DNA of 34,012 nucleotides from Candidatus Levybacteria bacterium RBG_16_35_11 (lineage in GTDB: Bacteria > Patescibacteriota > Microgenomatia > Levybacterales > UBA12049), in NCBI GenBank assembly GCA_001781995.1, contig MFNH01000035.1, positions 1 through 34,012 on the forward strand. The letters are read 5' to 3'. Within the stretch, counting starts at the first letter, position 1, and each line of letters starts with the position of its first letter. This document shows positions 31,975-34,012 of the stretch, in pieces. A program made the translations under genes and the position numbers. Under the pieces are notes generated by a model. It saw only the letters and a list, made by a program, of their open reading frames with translations. It searched no databases and was not told the origin of the DNA.

Positions 31975-32877
31975 ATTATCGGAAAAAAATATTGGTATTT
32001 TGCAATATCATTAATAATCATAATCCCAGGTCTGATTGCTTTTATCTTGTGGGGATTAAACCTCTCAATTGATTTTACAGGCGGTTCAAGATTAACCTTA
32101 TCTTTTAAAAACGGAATAAATAATAAGACAATAGATACTGTTAAGGGGACTTTAACTTCGGAAAAGATAAAAGTCTATAGCGTTCAAGAGTCTAACAATT
32201 TACTTTTTGTTAAAACACAAGTTTTAAATGAGAATCAAAATAAAAAGTTTGTTTCGGATTTAAATAAAAAATCAATTTCATTTAAAGAAGAAGAATTTGA
32301 AACAATCGGACCAACAATAGGAGCAGAGACAACTACAAATGCAATTTTGGCAATAATTATTGCTTCAATTTTAATTGTTTTATATATTTCCTTTTCGTTT
32401 AGAAAAGTCCCAAAACCGACAAGCAGCTTAAGATTCGGAGTTTGCGCAATTATTGCTTTAATCCATGATGTCCTGGTCATAATTGGTCTTTATGCAATTT
32501 TGGGGCATTTCTTTGGCGTTGAAACAGACAGTTTGTTTTTAACAGCTGTTTTAACGATCATTGGTTTTTCAGTCCACGATACAATAGTTGTGTTTGACAG
32601 AATCAGGGAAAATTTAAAAAAGACAGTAAATATGCCTTTTGCGCAGGTTGTAAATGAATCAATCCTTCAAACTCTTGATAGATCTCTAAACACCTCTCTT
32701 ACCGTCATTTTGGTTTTATTTGCCCTGCTTTTGTTTGGGGGAGAAACAATCCGCTGGTTTGTGGTAGCATTATTAATTGGAATAATCAGTGGAACTTATT
32801 CATCGATATTTAATGCCTCACCTTTATTGGTTGTTTGGCATGAGTGGAGAGAAAAAAGGAGAAAAATTAAACAATGA
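31969..32877 (+). CDS. secF: Protein translocase subunit SecF
   Basis: A 302-residue partner of SecD. The first helix is YFAISLIIIIPGLIAFILW, followed by LNLSIDFTGGSRLTLSFK, the SecF/SecD D1 motif. The C-terminal half has five helices with FGVCAIIALIHDVLVIIGLY, IIGFSVHDTIVVFDRIREN and LNTSLTVILVLFALLLFGG. ATG 31969 is chosen because the family similarity starts there. The frame stays open upstream to 31876 through the inserted element, with an in-frame ATG at 31891, so a version with about 26 extra basic residues (KRKASRSRSASNG) could be made. The gene overlaps the YqeY-like gene by four bases. Confidence 0.92.
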   Translation: MNIIGKKYWYFAISLIIIIPGLIAFILWGLNLSIDFTGGSRLTLSFKNGINNKTIDTVKGTLTSEKIKVYSVQESNNLLFVKTQVLNENQNKKFVSDLNKKSISFKEEEFETIGPTIGAETTTNAILAIIIASILIVLYISFSFRKVPKPTSSLRFGVCAIIALIHDVLVIIGLYAILGHFFGVETDSLFLTAVLTIIGFSVHDTIVVFDRIRENLKKTVNMPFAQVVNESILQTLDRSLNTSLTVILVLFALLLFGGETIRWFVVALLIGIISGTYSSIFNASPLLVVWHEWREKRRKIKQ

Positions 32878-33323
32878 AAGATAAATTAAAAAATGATTTA
32901 AAGGAATCAATGCTTCAAAAAGATGAGCTCAGAACATCTGTTCTTCGTCTTTTACTATCTGCAATTAATTACTATGAAATCCAAAAGGGCGGGGCAGGAT
33001 ATGAGGCAACTGATGAAGATGTCCTTTCCGTTATTCAAAAAGAGGTAAAACAAAGAAAAGATTCAATCGAACAATTCAAAAAAGCAGAAAGGCAGGAACT
33101 GGTTGATAAAGAAGAAAAAGAAATGGCAATTTTAAATACTTATCTTCCAAAGCAGATGGGGGAAGAAGAAATATCAAAACTAGTTCAAGATGCAATAAAA
33201 GAAACAGGGGCTTCATCAATCGCCGATATGGGAAAGGTTATGGGAGTATTAATGCCAAAAGTTAAAGGAAAAGCTGACGGAAACCTCGTTTCCTCAATTG
33301 TCCGCAAAGAACTAGCTTCTTAA
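32874..33323 (+). CDS. GatB/YqeY domain-containing protein
   Basis: A 149-residue cytoplasmic protein of the YqeY family: LKNDLKESMLQKDELRTSVLRLLLSAI at the N-terminus, DEDVLSVIQKEVKQRKDSIEQF in the middle, and a C-terminal part with LNTYLPKQMGEEEISKLV and ADMGKVMGVLMPKVKGKADG. The C-terminal domain resembles the tRNA-binding tail domain of GatB, so a link to tRNA amidation or tRNA binding is assumed, but the true activity is unknown. It starts in the secF stop (ATGA). A weak 6-bp hairpin (33323-33341) separates it from the convergent gene. Confidence 0.92.
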   Translation: MKDKLKNDLKESMLQKDELRTSVLRLLLSAINYYEIQKGGAGYEATDEDVLSVIQKEVKQRKDSIEQFKKAERQELVDKEEKEMAILNTYLPKQMGEEEISKLVQDAIKETGASSIADMGKVMGVLMPKVKGKADGNLVSSIVRKELAS

Positions 33324-33342
33324 TACTAATATATCTAGTATG

Positions 33343-33675
33343 TTAGTTATCCTTGGTAATTATCGAAGGAGCTTGAGAGAGGGGGTCTTGTCTTTTCCTG
33401 CTTAACGGGTGCCAGTTGGAAAGATCGTCCGCCATGTCTTTTGAAATAAATAAATCTGTCCCTTGAGGTTGTTGAGCAGCTATTTTTTGAGTCAAGTCTT
33501 GGAGACGAGGATACATTCTGTCCAGAACTTCTTGATCTGGTAATTTTAGTTCCGGTTCTTCTTCCATTACGTGTTTTTCATGGTCCTCGGCCCAGCGAGA
33601 AAGCCCTCCTCGTGGCAATTTAGCTTTGGGGGAAATAATAAACTCAAACTCGTCAATTGGTTCTTTTTCTGCCAT
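33343..33675 (-). CDS. Small acidic protein of unknown function
   Basis: A 110-residue protein without signal or membrane segment, rich in Glu, Pro, Lys and Gln. I do not recognise it. The region from about 42 to 70 (LPDQEVLDRMYPRLQDLTQKI) looks helical and the rest disordered. It lies one base after the gene at 33677-33877 and shares its promoter. Coding status is supported by this operon arrangement and lack of a better frame, not by family similarity. Confidence 0.5.
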   Translation of the reverse strand: MAEKEPIDEFEFIISPKAKLPRGGLSRWAEDHEKHVMEEEPELKLPDQEVLDRMYPRLQDLTQKIAAQQPQGTDLFISKDMADDLSNWHPLSRKRQDPLSQAPSIITKDN

Positions 33676-33676
33676 T

Positions 33677-33877
33677 TTATTTATGGGTTGTCCTATCGTA
33701 ATAAATTTTATCTCCTCGAAACCCTAAAGGAGATTTTCTTTCTCTCCCTGAAGGTTTAAGTTGACCCTTTCGTCCTACCTCGATACCTACAGGGGACACT
33801 GGACCTTGATTGTCAACGGAAACATTGCCGTGTATTCTTCCCAGCACTCCTGTAAATACCCCTTCGTTTTTTCTCAT
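33677..33877 (-). CDS. Small basic Gly-rich protein of unknown function
   Basis: A 66-residue protein with many Gly, Arg and Lys residues (GVLGRIHGNVSVDNQG, GRKGQLKPSGRERKSP). It has no membrane helix and is probably largely unfolded or RNA/DNA binding by charge; that is speculation. A promoter box stands nine bases upstream of the ATG and the next gene follows after one base, both in favour of a real gene. Not recognised. Confidence 0.45.
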   Translation of the reverse strand: MRKNEGVFTGVLGRIHGNVSVDNQGPVSPVGIEVGRKGQLKPSGRERKSPLGFRGDKIYYDRTTHK

Positions 33878-33886
33878 ATCAGTTAG

Positions 33887-33914
33887 ATTCTAGCAAATTT
33901 TTTTAAAATAGCAA
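33887..33914 (-). promoter_or_regulatory. Promoter of the minus-strand gene pair at the right edge
   Basis: On the minus strand TTGCTA (33909-33914), a 16-base spacer ending in TGC, and TAGAAT (33887-33892). Nine bases separate the -10 box from the ATG at 33877. It is divergent to the promoter at 33953-33981. Confidence 0.5.
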
Positions 33915-33952
33915 CTTTATCGGTTTTTCCCAAGAGAATTCAGACCCCTTAT

Positions 33953-33981
33953 TTGACTCTTTGATTATGTAATGGTAAAAT
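33953..33981 (+). promoter_or_regulatory. Promoter of the gene at 33988
   Basis: TTGACT (33953-33958), a 17-base spacer ending in TGG, and TAAAAT (33976-33981). Six bases separate the -10 box from the ATG at 33988, again predicting a leaderless mRNA. Confidence 0.6.
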
Positions 33982-33987
33982 CTCGCA

Positions 33988-34012
33988 ATGCTAGAATTTA
34001 CAAGGGAAGATG
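33988..34012 (+). CDS. Start of a gene cut by the window edge
   Basis: Only eight codons are visible (MLEFTRED). Product unknown. The start is supported by the good promoter whose -10 box ends six bases before the ATG, the same layout as at 6541, 6886, 8386 and 27048. Confidence 0.5.

Noticed and set aside
33323-33341. Terminator between the YqeY-like gene and the convergent gene
   Set aside because: ATACTA/TAGTAT can pair but the stem is short, AT-only apart from one pair per arm, and no T run follows.
1-34012. UGA recoded as glycine, as in some CPR lineages
   Set aside because: Genes such as uppP, secF and ugd end at TGA where families end, and an RF2 with the SPF motif is present.
1-34012. 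CRISPR arrays, tRNA or rRNA genes, IS elements with transposase
   Set aside because: No regularly spaced repeats, cloverleaf-like or rRNA sequence, and no transposase motif were seen in either strand.

Overview
The window is a gene-dense, AT-rich stretch of bacterial chromosome. Its gene set points to an uncultivated Patescibacteria/CPR bacterium, most likely Microgenomates-like. The evidence is short or overlapping intergenic gaps, a DUF5679 zinc ribbon, a DUF4446 protein, a DUF3048 protein, an EnvC-like peptidase beside ftsEX, a TsaC-TsaB fusion, many small single-TM proteins without recognisable function, and a large nucleotide-sugar block. TGA is used as an ordinary stop and a release factor 2 gene is present, so the standard code applies. 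No rRNA, tRNA or CRISPR array was seen.

Layout. 1-208 is the 3' end of an ornithine carbamoyltransferase gene. 205-5578 is a minus-strand operon: YfhO-like membrane protein, UDP-ManNAc-type dehydrogenase, sugar epimerase and GT2 glycosyltransferase. 5669-7332 holds three small plus-strand genes, followed by a minus-strand uppP-ogt pair (7317-8386). 8472-16742 is a plus-strand run: a small membrane protein, prfB, another small membrane protein, ftsE-ftsX-EnvC-like peptidase (division and wall hydrolysis), a PT-rich surface protein, tsaE plus a tsaC-tsaB fusion (t6A tRNA modification), a CAP-domain protein and a small membrane protein. 16747-24219 is a tightly overlapping nucleotide-sugar operon: rfbA, Nudix, rfbB, rfbD, ugd, rmd, gmd. 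It is followed by a GT2-GtrA fusion and a GT-C glycosyltransferase (24283-26978), which could use such precursors or lipid-linked sugars. 27048-28194 holds an orphan gene, a bidirectional terminator, a string of hairpins, a 46-aa zinc ribbon and a small membrane protein. 28256-33323 runs DUF4446, DUF3048, a winged-helix protein, secD, secF and a YqeY-like gene. The right edge has two small minus-strand genes and the start of another plus-strand gene.

Most notable: (1) rfbB is interrupted by a complete 361-aa intein with a LAGLIDADG endonuclease, inserted exactly in the catalytic Ser-Thr-Asp-Glu segment. (2) A 110-bp MITE-like element with 12-bp terminal inverted repeats and a 6-bp target duplication sits between secD and secF, and the duplicated bases are the secF start codon region. 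(3) Five consecutive hairpins, one with a C(UUCG)G loop, lie downstream of the DUF5679 gene and end in an intrinsic terminator. (4) The M23 domain of the FtsEX-linked peptidase has its motifs in circularly permuted order. (5) Many genes have a -10 box only 6 to 11 nt before the start codon, indicating leaderless or nearly leaderless transcripts. (6) A palindrome at 28216-28234 supplies the -35 boxes of two divergent promoters. (7) A degenerate 7-nt tandem repeat lies just inside a glycosyltransferase gene. (8) No rfbC lies with rfbABD.
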